Source: Spirochaetota bacterium
GTDB lineage: Bacteria > Spirochaetota > UBA4802 > UBA5368
Assembly: GCA_004297825.1 (NCBI GenBank)
Contig: SCSX01000053.1
Location: 1 to 64,000, forward strand
Reading direction: 5' to 3'
DNA length: 64,000 bases
Below the pieces are notes generated by a model. The model was given only the letters and a program-made list of their open reading frames with translations. It searched no databases and was not told the origin of the DNA. The position numbers and the translations under genes are program-made. This document shows positions 1 to 7,425 of this stretch, piece by piece; position 1 is the first letter of the stretch, and each line of letters starts with the position of its first letter.

Positions 1-152
1 GTATTATTGAGGGAATTTTCGAGGCTTTCGACGGCGTCTTCGGGATGAATGAAAAAATCCCCCGATATTTTGATCGCTGTGACGCGCCCGGCGTCCAGGA
101 TAAATCGAACGCGCACGAGCTTCTCGCCCGGCGCCTTCACGATACCCGCCAT
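1..152 (-). CDS. Lipoate-protein ligase accessory (C-terminal-type) domain protein, partial
   Basis: The 50 visible residues begin MAGIVKAPGEKLVRV and contain KISGDFFIHPEDAVESLE, the hallmark of the small accessory domain that lipoate-protein ligases need for lipoate adenylation. In some organisms this domain is a separate protein (LplB) beside a catalytic LplA. The gene runs off the left edge of the window, so I cannot tell whether a ligase domain follows in the same chain. Its ATG overlaps the stop of the upstream lipoyl synthase gene (TGATG), a sign of translational coupling. With lipA and gcvPB it forms a lipoate/glycine-cleavage set: the H-protein of that complex needs lipoate. Confidence 0.75.
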   Translation of the reverse strand, partial: MAGIVKAPGEKLVRVRFILDAGRVTAIKISGDFFIHPEDAVESLENSLNN

Positions 153-1015
153 CAGGCGCGGCATTCCGCCATCTCGCCGGCGTGATATGAACTGCGCACC
201 AGGGGGCCGCATTGCACCGATTCGAACCCAAGCGATTGGGCCATGGCCCGGATATCGTCGAATTCCGCGGCAGTGTAGTAGCGGCCCACCGGATATCCCT
301 CCCTGCGCGATCTCAGGTATTGCCCTGCCGTTATCATCGCGCATCCCGCGCTCCTGAGATCCCTCATCGTATCAAATACGTCGAGCCTGCTTTCGCCGAA
401 TCCCACCATGAGCCCGGACTTCGCGGGTATGCCCGATTTCGCGACTCGCTCGATCAATCGCAGGGAGTGCCGGTAATCGCCCTGGGGGCGCAGCTCTCCA
501 AAAAGGGGGCGTACCACCTCGATATTATGATTTATGACGTCGGGCCTGCTTCGCATCACGGTGTCGAGCGCATCGGCACCCGACCCCATGAAGTCCGGGA
601 TGAGAACCTCGACCCGGCATCCGGGACTTCGCTCCCTGACGGCGCTCACCGTGCGCGCGAAGATTCCCGCACCCCCGTCCGCAAGATCGTCGCGGGTCAC
701 CGAGGTGATCACGGCGTAGGTGAGTTTCATTTTCTCAATCGCGCGCGCGACACGTAACGGTTCGTCGGGGTCCGGGGGTGCGGGTGCGCCCGTGGAGACG
801 GCGCAGTACCGGCAATTACGGGTACAGGTCGGACCCATGATGAGGAAGGTGGCCGTCCCGCGGCACATGCAGTCGCCGATATTGGGACAGCGCGCCTCCA
901 TGCACACCGTGTGGAGATTCTCTTCTTTAATGACGCGCTTGATGCGGGTGTACTCTTCCCCCCCCGGGATACTGATCGCATACTCCGGCGGGATGGAGCG
1001 CCCTACTTTTCCCAT
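152..1015 (-). CDS. lipA: Lipoyl synthase
   Basis: Radical SAM enzyme that inserts two sulfurs into protein-bound octanoate to make the lipoyl cofactor. All family signatures are present. The auxiliary-cluster motif is C-x4-C-x5-C at about C38, C43 and C49 (reads CMEARCPNIGDC). The radical SAM motif is C-x3-C-x2-C at about C64, C68 and C71 (CTRNCRYC). The C-terminal RSSYHAGE near residues 274-281 supplies the serine ligand of the auxiliary cluster. The length of 287 aa is normal. The ATG lies 13 nt inside the end of gcvPB, and the stop overlaps the next ATG, so the genes are very likely co-translated. Confidence 0.95.
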   Translation of the reverse strand: MGKVGRSIPPEYAISIPGGEEYTRIKRVIKEENLHTVCMEARCPNIGDCMCRGTATFLIMGPTCTRNCRYCAVSTGAPAPPDPDEPLRVARAIEKMKLTYAVITSVTRDDLADGGAGIFARTVSAVRERSPGCRVEVLIPDFMGSGADALDTVMRSRPDVINHNIEVVRPLFGELRPQGDYRHSLRLIERVAKSGIPAKSGLMVGFGESRLDVFDTMRDLRSAGCAMITAGQYLRSRREGYPVGRYYTAAEFDDIRAMAQSLGFESVQCGPLVRSSYHAGEMAECRA

Positions 1016-2427
1016 GCCAGCACCGGCTTGCGGGCCGCCAGCACGGCGTCGACCCTGCGTATCGGCGTGGTGTGCGGCGCGGTCTTGACCTTCTCCGGGT
1101 CCCGCTCGGCCTCTTCCTTTATTGCTTTCATCGCGACCGCGAAGTCATCGAGCGTTTCCTTGCATTCGGATTCCGTGGGCTCGATCATGATCGCGCCCGG
1201 TATGAGCAGGGGAAAATAGACCGTGGGCGAATGAAAGCCGTAGTCCAGGATCCGTTTCGCGATATCGTTCGTGGTGACCCCATTGGGCATCCCCTTGTCG
1301 CTCAGCACGAACTCGTGCTTGCAGATGCGGTCGACGGGAAGATGGTAATCCTTTTTCAGCAGCGCCATGAGGTAATTCGCGTTCAGCACCGCCTGGTCGC
1401 TCAGTCCCTTGACGCCCTGGGCGCCCAGCATGCGGATGTAGACGAAGGCGCGTACCAGGATGAGGAAGTTCCCATAAAATGAATGTATCCGGCCGATCGT
1501 CAGGGGGCGTTCGCTGTCGAGGACGTATCGGTCCCCCCGCTTCTCCACCACCGGCACGGGAAGAAACTGCTCCAGGGACGCGACCACGCCCAGGGGTCCG
1601 GAACCGGGCCCGCCACCGCCGTGGGGCGTGGAAAACGTCTTGTGTAAATTTACATGCATGAGGTCGAAGCCCATGTCCGCGACGCGCGCGCGTCCCATGA
1701 TCGCGTTCAGGTTCGCCCCGTCGCAGTAAAAAAGCGCGCCCCGCGCGTGCAGCATGTCGGCAATCACATGAATGTTGCGGTCGAAAAGCCCGAGCGTGTT
1801 GGGGCTGGTGAGCATCATCGCCGCCACGCGCTCGTCCAGCACTCCCTTGAGCGCTTCGATGTCGACGTCGCCCTCGGGCGTGGACGGCACCTCTTTCACC
1901 TTGAAACCGCACATCGCGACCGAGGCGGGATTCGTGCCGTGCGCGGAATCGGGAATGAGGATGACGTCGCGCCGTTCCCCGCGCGTTTGAAAATGCTTTT
2001 TGATCACCATCACGCCGGTGAGCTCGCCGTGCGCCCCCGCGGCCTGCTGAAGCGTGAAGCGGTTCATGCCGGTGATCGCGCACAGGTAGCCCGCGAGATC
2101 GTGCATGAGGCGCAGGGCGCCCTGGGCCATTTCTGGCGGGGCGAGCGGGTGAAGCATCGTGAAGCCGTCCCGCATGGCGAGGCGCTCGTTGATCTTGGGG
2201 TTGTATTTCATCGTGCAGCTGCCGAGCGGGTACATGCCCCCGTCCACCGAAAAGTTCATCTTCGATAGCGCGGTGTAGTGCCGCACCACGTCTATCTCGC
2301 TTACGTCGGGGAGGCGCGGGTCCTCGCCCAGGAGCTCCCCTGGAATGGGGTCTCCCCCGGGAATATCGGGCACCGAGATTTTGAACGAATTCCTGCCCGG
2401 TGCGGATTTTTCAAATATTGTCGCCAT
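1003..2427 (-). CDS. gcvPB: Glycine dehydrogenase (decarboxylating) subunit 2 (split P-protein, PLP subunit)
   Basis: PLP-carrying C-terminal half of the P-protein of the glycine cleavage system. This complex splits glycine to CO2, ammonia and a methylene group on tetrahydrofolate, and it is reversible. I place the start at 2427 (MATIFEKSAPGRNSF, 474 aa), with an AGGGGATATAAGG ribosome-binding region upstream. The open frame extends 24 codons further but overlaps the end of nrfA. The PLP lysine is in HVNLHKTFSTPHGGGGPGSG. The N-terminal glycine-rich SVDGGMYPLGSCTMKYNP matches subunit 2 of the split form. Oddly, the partner genes gcvPA, gcvH and gcvT are not beside it. The upstream neighbour is nrfA, only 7 bp away. 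Confidence 0.93.
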   Translation of the reverse strand: MATIFEKSAPGRNSFKISVPDIPGGDPIPGELLGEDPRLPDVSEIDVVRHYTALSKMNFSVDGGMYPLGSCTMKYNPKINERLAMRDGFTMLHPLAPPEMAQGALRLMHDLAGYLCAITGMNRFTLQQAAGAHGELTGVMVIKKHFQTRGERRDVILIPDSAHGTNPASVAMCGFKVKEVPSTPEGDVDIEALKGVLDERVAAMMLTSPNTLGLFDRNIHVIADMLHARGALFYCDGANLNAIMGRARVADMGFDLMHVNLHKTFSTPHGGGGPGSGPLGVVASLEQFLPVPVVEKRGDRYVLDSERPLTIGRIHSFYGNFLILVRAFVYIRMLGAQGVKGLSDQAVLNANYLMALLKKDYHLPVDRICKHEFVLSDKGMPNGVTTNDIAKRILDYGFHSPTVYFPLLIPGAIMIEPTESECKETLDDFAVAMKAIKEEAERDPEKVKTAPHTTPIRRVDAVLAARKPVLAWEK

Positions 2428-2434
2428 TCTTACC

Positions 2435-3946
2435 TTATATCCCCTTCGATATCGCGGGCTGCAGCCTGTCGGATGTCCCGTACGGATCCTTGATCTCATG
2501 GCCGGGCTGGAAATTCAAGTGTTTACTTCCCCTGTTGTTGAGATATTTCGGCAGCTCGAGCTGCACGACCTCGGGGACCTGCACCCCCGCCTGCATGAGG
2601 GCCTCCCGGAGCAGCGCCTCCGCGCGCATCGAGAAGGCGATTGCGTCGCCGAGTATCCTTCCGGCCTCCGTCGGATTATGGAATCCTATGGAGTTTTCGG
2701 CGCCTATGAAAATGCCCCTGAGCAGCGCCTCCTCGTAGAATTCTTTCGCCTTCGCGTACAAGGCCTGATCGATCGCCTTGCCGGCCGCCTGCTGCGCGTG
2801 GACCATTTCAAAAAGTTTGGCCGTTCCCGCCGCCGCGTAGCCGGCCCTGTTCAGCAGCGATACGATGCGGTCCTGGATCGCGAACACCGAATCGCGCAGC
2901 CGGTCCTTCGATTGCGGATGACAGTTGGCGCACGCCCGCAGGTCGTCCTTGATGGGGCTCATGATATTGTGATCGGATATCTTGAAGCCGCCTTCACGCC
3001 TGTACGGCATGTGGCAGTCGGCGCAGGCGAGTCCCGCCTTGAAATGCGTGCTCTGCATGGTGAAAAATTCGAATTCGGGGTGTCTGATAAACGGCAGCTT
3101 GAAGCCGGTCGTCGCCTGTTTCCACTCCCGGTTCGCGGGACTGGAGAGAAGAACCTTGATGATATTCTCCACCGATATGTTTCCCCACGTGCTGCCGGCC
3201 CAGGGAAACACCACGTCGCTCGAGACGCCCTTGTCGTCCTTGGGAATGAAATAGGTCACGTGACACTGCGCGCACACGACCGAGCGCATTTCCTGGCGGG
3301 CGAACTCGTCCTTCCCGAGCGCTTTAAGTCCGCCCTTGACGGTCCAGCGGCCCACCTTGAGGTCCATGTTCCTGTTGTCGTGGCAGTCGATGCACGAGAC
3401 CCCCATATCCTGGTGCTCTTTGGGAATCTTCGCCACCGCGTCCGCGTAACTCAGCTTGAAGAGCTCCTTGCCCATTTCCTCGTAGAACTTGTTCGCATAG
3501 GGGCTCTTGCACGCCAGGCACGCGCCGCCTGCCTTCGTCCGCGACTGGTCGATTTCCCTCTGGTCTATCATCATGTAATAATGGCCGCGCGGCTCGTTGT
3601 ATTCAATGCCGAACCCGAACCCGTTGAACAGGAGCGCCATGAAGGGGAACTCGGAAAGCTTGTCCCACACGATCTTGTCGGTGTCCCATCCCCGCTTGTA
3701 CCTGCTCCTCGCCTTCTCGCGGGGCTCTTTCGTTTTCAGCCATGACTTGTACTCGAGGGGGTACACCTCTCCCCATTTCTCCGGGCGCATCTCGTTGTCG
3801 GGGATTCCACCCACAAGCACGGGATAGGGTTTGGATGGCGCACAGCCGTCGAACAGGATCACGAAAGAGAACAGGAACACCACGCATGCGGCACCGCCAT
3901 ATATGAGGTACTTCCTGTTGATGGTTTTAATCCAGTCCAGATTCAT
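2435..3946 (-). CDS. nrfA: Cytochrome c nitrite reductase, ammonia-forming catalytic subunit
   Basis: Periplasmic pentaheme enzyme that reduces nitrite (and NO) to ammonium with six electrons. The 503-aa product has an N-terminal membrane anchor at about residues 14-33. The catalytic heme site is C-x2-C-K (CLACK, C143-K147). Four ordinary C-x2-C-H sites are at about 185, 225, 308 and 339. HPEFEFF near 289 carries the conserved active-site or ligand histidine, and SDHNIMSP a distal heme ligand. The residues before the histidine are Phe-Ile-Arg instead of the Lys-x-Gln that binds calcium in classical NrfA, so this looks like the calcium-independent, arginine-type class. Ribosome-binding site GGGGGGATT. 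It lies 48 bp after nrfH, its quinol-oxidising partner. Confidence 0.95.
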   Translation of the reverse strand: MNLDWIKTINRKYLIYGGAACVVFLFSFVILFDGCAPSKPYPVLVGGIPDNEMRPEKWGEVYPLEYKSWLKTKEPREKARSRYKRGWDTDKIVWDKLSEFPFMALLFNGFGFGIEYNEPRGHYYMMIDQREIDQSRTKAGGACLACKSPYANKFYEEMGKELFKLSYADAVAKIPKEHQDMGVSCIDCHDNRNMDLKVGRWTVKGGLKALGKDEFARQEMRSVVCAQCHVTYFIPKDDKGVSSDVVFPWAGSTWGNISVENIIKVLLSSPANREWKQATTGFKLPFIRHPEFEFFTMQSTHFKAGLACADCHMPYRREGGFKISDHNIMSPIKDDLRACANCHPQSKDRLRDSVFAIQDRIVSLLNRAGYAAAGTAKLFEMVHAQQAAGKAIDQALYAKAKEFYEEALLRGIFIGAENSIGFHNPTEAGRILGDAIAFSMRAEALLREALMQAGVQVPEVVQLELPKYLNNRGSKHLNFQPGHEIKDPYGTSDRLQPAISKGI

Positions 3947-3994
3947 GGTAATCCCCCCGTGTAACTAGAATTTTCACGAAAGATTGAGCGTTGA

Positions 3995-4438
3995 TTAGAA
4001 TTCGTTTATTCTATTGTGGTAAAAACTGCGATGACAATCCCAGCAGCGCATTGCGTCGGCGTTGATACGGGACACCATCTCCTCGTGGCAGCGCACGCAA
4101 TTCGCCTGGATTGTTTTTTTGCCGTGCACCGTGATATGTATCATCTCGGGCACTATCCCCGTGTAGAAATAGACGACGTCCTTCATCCCGTCCAGTCCCT
4201 TCCACACGTAATGGTTCAGAAAACTGTCGTTGGGCAGGTGGCAGTCGACGCAGCGTATCATTGTATGTTTCCCGGTGTAAAACCAGTCCTCGTAGCGGGG
4301 AAGCATCACATGGCAGCTCGCGCAATATTCGGTCGTGGAGGTTTTCTTCATGACGGCGGGAAGCGCTGCCGCGACGAGGAGCACGGCGAACAGCGTTCCC
4401 CCCAGGTATATCCTCGTTTTCCTGTCGGCAAGATTCAT
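3995..4438 (-). CDS. nrfH: Tetraheme membrane cytochrome c, nitrite reductase small subunit
   Basis: NapC/NirT-type quinol dehydrogenase that anchors NrfA to the membrane and passes it electrons from menaquinol. It is 147 aa with one transmembrane anchor at about residues 10-29. Four C-x2-C-H heme sites (CASCH, CVDCH, CVRCH, CWDCH) lie near 39, 63, 114 and 132, and the total length matches the NrfH family. Ribosome-binding site GGGGAGGT sits 5-8 nt upstream of ATG. It heads the nrfH-nrfA-gcvPB-lipA string. A strong hairpin ends only 33 bp upstream, so its transcripts either read through that hairpin or start between it and the ATG. Confidence 0.95.
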   Translation of the reverse strand: MNLADRKTRIYLGGTLFAVLLVAAALPAVMKKTSTTEYCASCHVMLPRYEDWFYTGKHTMIRCVDCHLPNDSFLNHYVWKGLDGMKDVVYFYTGIVPEMIHITVHGKKTIQANCVRCHEEMVSRINADAMRCWDCHRSFYHNRINEF

Positions 4439-4470
4439 GCGGACCTCCCCGCGAGATGAATGGTGTTAAG

Positions 4471-4504
4471 AAAAAGGAATTACTCATTAAAGTAATTCCT
4501 TTTT
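4471..4504 (-). terminator. Hairpin terminator/attenuator between cupin gene and nrfH
   Basis: A perfect 13-bp inverted repeat (AAAAAGGAATTAC and its complement, loop of 8 nt). The stem itself carries A and T runs at its ends, so it could act in both directions. Read leftward it follows the cupin gene by about 57 bp and precedes nrfH by 33 bp. It therefore ends the upstream operon or sets a lower level of nrf expression by partial read-through. Confidence 0.7.
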
Positions 4505-4560
4505 CTCGTTTTCGCCAGTCTTTTTTTCGCCCCGGCCCGGGATTTATTACGGTCGCCTGG

Positions 4561-4890
4561 TCACGAGCCTTTAATCATTATCAGCATCATCTTGAAGGGC
4601 GCCACCGCCTCCAGGGCATGCGGTTTTCCCGCGGGCATGAGGATGAACTCTCCTTCCCGCACGGTGTAGGGTGTGCCCTCGATGGTAATTTTCGCGCTGC
4701 CGTCCAGGACATGGACCACCGCATCGAACGGTGCGGTATGTTCGCTCAGCTTTTCTCCCTTGTCGAACGCGAACAGGGTGAGCGTACCGCTCTGCTTGTT
4801 AATGATGGTCTTGCTGACCACCGATCCGTCCTGGTAATTCACCAGTTCGCGTACTGCCAGGCCTTCGCGTGTAAATTCGTGGCTTTCCAT
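4561..4890 (-). CDS. Small single-domain cupin protein
   Basis: A 109-aa cupin-fold beta-barrel. The barrel motifs are visible as the HTAPFDAVVHVLDGSAKITI stretch and the PAGKPHAL stretch (positions about 51-97), giving potential metal ligands His and His plus nearby Asp/Glu. Substrate unknown. Small cupins of this type are common in anaerobes as dioxygenase-like or sensing proteins. Ribosome-binding site GAGGATACC. It is the last gene of the MarR-controlled operon, 22 bp after the DUF438/hemerythrin gene, so a role in response to nitrogen oxides or oxygen is inferred from context only. Confidence 0.85.
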   Translation of the reverse strand: MESHEFTREGLAVRELVNYQDGSVVSKTIINKQSGTLTLFAFDKGEKLSEHTAPFDAVVHVLDGSAKITIEGTPYTVREGEFILMPAGKPHALEAVAPFKMMLIMIKGS

Positions 4891-4912
4891 TGGTATCCTC
4901 TATTAAAATATT

Positions 4913-6145
4913 TCAGCGCTGTTTTTCAGAATAGCTGAGAAGGCGCTGTTCGCCGGTAAGACTTTTTTTGTCCGTCAGGTCCTGGGTGAACTCCAGGGTT
5001 CCCAGGTACCCTCCGCTCGTGTCGCGAAGCGCAACGTACTCGATATGGATGAATCGCTCCTTCATGGTGATCCAGAACGCCGCGCTCGATTCCTTCCCGT
5101 CCCTGAAGTCCGAGAGTATTTTTTCCACCATGTGCACACTTTTGGGCGGATGGCAGTGCTGCACCTTGCGTCCCAGGACGGCGCGGTTTCGCTCGAAGAT
5201 GCGGTCCTTTCCCTGGGAGAAGTAGCGGACGGTATCGTCCTTGTCCACGAAGGTGACGTCGGCGGGCAGAGCGTCCAGGATCGCGGCGACCTCGATCGCC
5301 GAGAGCGATCCCGTCGGAAGGTTGAATCGGCCCCCCGACTCCTTTGCCGTCGTCGCCTCTCCAAGGTTTGCCGGGATCCACGACTCCTTTGGATCGACCA
5401 GGCAGAAGCCGATATCGCGGCTCTGTTGCGCGATGTCATACCATTCCGGGTCGGTCAGGGTATCCAGGCTCATGGGGAAGAGTATCTGGTCCTCCTTCCC
5501 GGTCATGTCCTGGACGGCATCGGATGCCTTTTTAAGCACGGGAAGCGCGCGGTGCAGCCTGACGATATCACCCCCCACGCCGTTCAGCGCGGAAAGCGCT
5601 TCTTTTAAAAATACGCGCGTCTCGTCATGCTTGGCCCACATTACCGTGGGAGGTGCGGTGATCCCGTGCTTTTCAAGGTAGGGGAAAAGGAGATACTCCT
5701 TCCTGCGATAGTGCTTGTCCACGTCCATGAGCCTGTTCATCCTGTCGCGCATCTCGAGCACGAGCGTCGTCGTGTCGCCCTGCAGAAGGCCGGCCGCTTT
5801 TTCCATGAGCTTCTCGAGTCCCAGTAGCTCCCCGTTCAGGGCGTTGTTTTCCAGCTTGAACGTATGTACGGGATGTCCTTCCGGCGCGATCCTGGCCCCC
5901 GACTGGTCGATGGCCCCCTTAAGCGCTGCCGTATGCACGTCGCACAGCTTGATGACCTCTTCCCGGGGAAGCCCCTCGGCGATCAATTCCTGTTCCGCGT
6001 GCACGACGTCGTCGTAGGGAATAGATCCCAGGACCCGGACGAGCTCCTCCCTGACATCCTCCGCACCGTGCCCCGCATGAAGCTTGCGAATGAGGCCCTT
6101 GAGCGTTTCCCTGCGCTGTTTCGATTCCTGGGTGTTCTCTCCCAT
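4913..6145 (-). CDS. DUF438 - hemerythrin-like - PAS domain protein
   Basis: The 410-aa protein has three parts. An N-terminal DUF438 (about residues 10-75, including VRVLGSIPYDDVVHAEQELI) is followed by a hemerythrin HHE helical bundle (about 85-240) with well-spaced histidines (DKHYRRKEYLLFPYLEKHG, WAKHDETR) that could bind a di-iron centre. The C-terminal PAS (about 285-400) contains DDTVRYFSQGKDRIFERNRAVLG and HCHPPKS. This arrangement recurs in anaerobes near NO-response genes and is thought to sense or scavenge O2 or NO. It follows the YgbA-like gene by 15 bp (ribosome-binding site GGGAGGAGT) and precedes the cupin gene. Confidence 0.9.
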   Translation of the reverse strand: MGENTQESKQRRETLKGLIRKLHAGHGAEDVREELVRVLGSIPYDDVVHAEQELIAEGLPREEVIKLCDVHTAALKGAIDQSGARIAPEGHPVHTFKLENNALNGELLGLEKLMEKAAGLLQGDTTTLVLEMRDRMNRLMDVDKHYRRKEYLLFPYLEKHGITAPPTVMWAKHDETRVFLKEALSALNGVGGDIVRLHRALPVLKKASDAVQDMTGKEDQILFPMSLDTLTDPEWYDIAQQSRDIGFCLVDPKESWIPANLGEATTAKESGGRFNLPTGSLSAIEVAAILDALPADVTFVDKDDTVRYFSQGKDRIFERNRAVLGRKVQHCHPPKSVHMVEKILSDFRDGKESSAAFWITMKERFIHIEYVALRDTSGGYLGTLEFTQDLTDKKSLTGEQRLLSYSEKQR

Positions 6146-6160
6146 TTGACTCCTCCCGGT

Positions 6161-6529
6161 TCAACTGAAGTATTTAAACATGAGATCCACACGTCCATGC
6201 CTGATCATGTACATGCCTGAAAATTTCATCACCGCGCGTATCCTGTCCCGGTACGCGGGCAGGTAACAGTGCGTCGCACACTTCTTGCACGAAGGCTTGG
6301 GATCATGGGGGCAGATAATCCTCTTGCTTACCGCGTGCGCCAGCAGACGCGCGCAGTCGTCGCACAGGTTCAGCGACAAGCTGTTCACCTGTGCGCCCAC
6401 GGTCCCCTGGAAAATGCGCGCCTGCTTTTCGTCCGTGGGATGCAGGTTTTCGCAGTAGATGCCCACGAAATGCGCGAGTACCCGGCAGTCTTTTCGGGTT
6501 TTTTCATCCGACCCGGCATTCGTCGTCAT
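6161..6529 (-). CDS. YgbA-like 'nitrous oxide-stimulated promoter' family protein
   Basis: A 122-aa cysteine-rich protein resembling E. coli YgbA. It has YCENLH near the start, LCDDCARLL, CPHDPKPSCKKCATHCYLPAYRDRIRAVMKFSG (written here in parts: CPHDPKPSC, KKCATHCY, RAVMKFSG) and a hydrophobic tail. YgbA is an NsrR-regulated protein linked to recovery from nitrosative stress. The conserved Cys pattern suggests a metal or Fe-S site, but the biochemistry is not known to me. I place the start at 6529, overlapping the MarR stop (TGATG) and preceded by GGGGAGG. The longer open frame upstream only shadows the MarR gene. Context supports a nitrogen-oxide role. Confidence 0.85.
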   Translation of the reverse strand: MTTNAGSDEKTRKDCRVLAHFVGIYCENLHPTDEKQARIFQGTVGAQVNSLSLNLCDDCARLLAHAVSKRIICPHDPKPSCKKCATHCYLPAYRDRIRAVMKFSGMYMIRHGRVDLMFKYFS

Positions 6530-7143
6530 CACGCCTCCCCTGCCCGGTCGGGAACCGAATAATGCGCGCACCCGTAGCTGAACTCCTCGTCCGAGATCGC
6601 GTTTCCCGTGAGCCCGCACAGATGCGGTTTCGCCGAGGCGGCGTAGGCGTCTATCCTGAAATTGCCGCATGCAAGGCACATTCTTGCCACGCGAATCACG
6701 CCGTCTTCGAAGAGCGCCTTGATGAGGCCCATGAGCATGCGCGAAAGTTCTTCCTTCCGCGGTGCGTCCAGCTCCGCGATGTGCCGGTACAGCGCGTCCT
6801 GCCAACCGGTAAGACGGGCCGCGATCCGCTTCCCGGCGGACGTCAGTGAAAGCGTGACCGTTCTGTGGTCCTCATCATCCCTCGATTTCGCGACAAGCCC
6901 CTTGGCCTCGAGCGCGCTCACCGCGTCGCTCACGGTGGCCTTGGTAAGATCGAATTCCCGGGCCAGCACGGTCACCCTGCGAAGCGCGGCCGGGTACTGC
7001 TGAATGAACTGGATGAATTGTATCTGGATGGGGCTCAGGTTTTCGTTCTTCGCCGCGTCCCACAGTAAAATCCGCTGCACCTGGCTCAGCTTGTCCAGCG
7101 CGGCGACTATTTTGAAATCCGCGTCCCTGATGTCACGGCTCAT
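6529..7143 (-). CDS. MarR-family regulator with cysteine-rich C-terminal tail
   Basis: A 204-aa protein. Residues about 15-145 form a MarR winged helix: LTKATVSDAVSALEAKGLV is the recognition-helix region and DDEDHRTVTLSLTSAG the wing. A C-terminal extension of about 50 residues holds CLACGNF, HLCGLTG and YGCAHY, four cysteines plus histidines that could bind a metal or Fe-S cluster. It is therefore likely to be a redox- or NO-responsive repressor. The third gene of its operon, it overlaps the zinc-ribbon gene at its start and the YgbA-like gene at its stop. Its operator is probably the palindrome at 8307-8321 in the operon promoter, giving autoregulation. The ligand is inferred, not shown. 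Confidence 0.88.
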   Translation of the reverse strand: MSRDIRDADFKIVAALDKLSQVQRILLWDAAKNENLSPIQIQFIQFIQQYPAALRRVTVLAREFDLTKATVSDAVSALEAKGLVAKSRDDEDHRTVTLSLTSAGKRIAARLTGWQDALYRHIAELDAPRKEELSRMLMGLIKALFEDGVIRVARMCLACGNFRIDAYAASAKPHLCGLTGNAISDEEFSYGCAHYSVPDRAGEA

Positions 7144-7414
7144 CGGCTATTCTCCTGTCCTGCGATCCGGGACGTCCGCGGTCAAGGGCGCTTTTAAGCG
7201 CGCGGTAAACCTCGCTTCCCACACAATCCTCGGCGTACCGGCACCACTGTATGCAGCTCTTCAGATCATTGTACACCGCCCGGCCGCACGCGGGACAGCG
7301 CGACTCGACCTCGTCCGAGAATATCTCGATCGCGCACCCGCACTGCGGGCAGATTTTGTTCCCCGCTATCTCAGGCGTGCGTATTTTCCCCGCGCCCGGA
7401 CACTTCGCATGCAT
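7133..7414 (-). CDS. Small cysteine-rich zinc-ribbon protein
   Basis: A 93-aa protein with two CPxCG-type knuckles (CPQCGCAI and CPACGRAV, about residues 22-43), a first CPG at the N-terminus, and a C-terminal CIQWCRYAEDCVG motif. Similar stand-alone proteins occur in Geobacter-like anaerobes, often annotated loosely. No enzymatic motif is visible. The start at 7414 has an AGGGGG site 8 nt upstream. It lies 11 bp after the ferredoxin gene and overlaps the MarR gene by 11 bp, so it is part of the same operon. Function unknown; Zn or Fe-S binding is likely. Confidence 0.8.
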   Translation of the reverse strand: MHAKCPGAGKIRTPEIAGNKICPQCGCAIEIFSDEVESRCPACGRAVYNDLKSCIQWCRYAEDCVGSEVYRALKSALDRGRPGSQDRRIADEP

Positions 7415-7425
7415 GAGGGCACCCC

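Noticed and set aside
215-235. tRNA T-arm-like GATTCGAACCC
   Set aside because: It falls inside lipA and no acceptor or anticodon stem can be formed around it.
2345-3745. 466-codon open frame on the plus strand
   Set aside because: It is opposite nrfA, whose heme motifs prove the minus strand to be coding.
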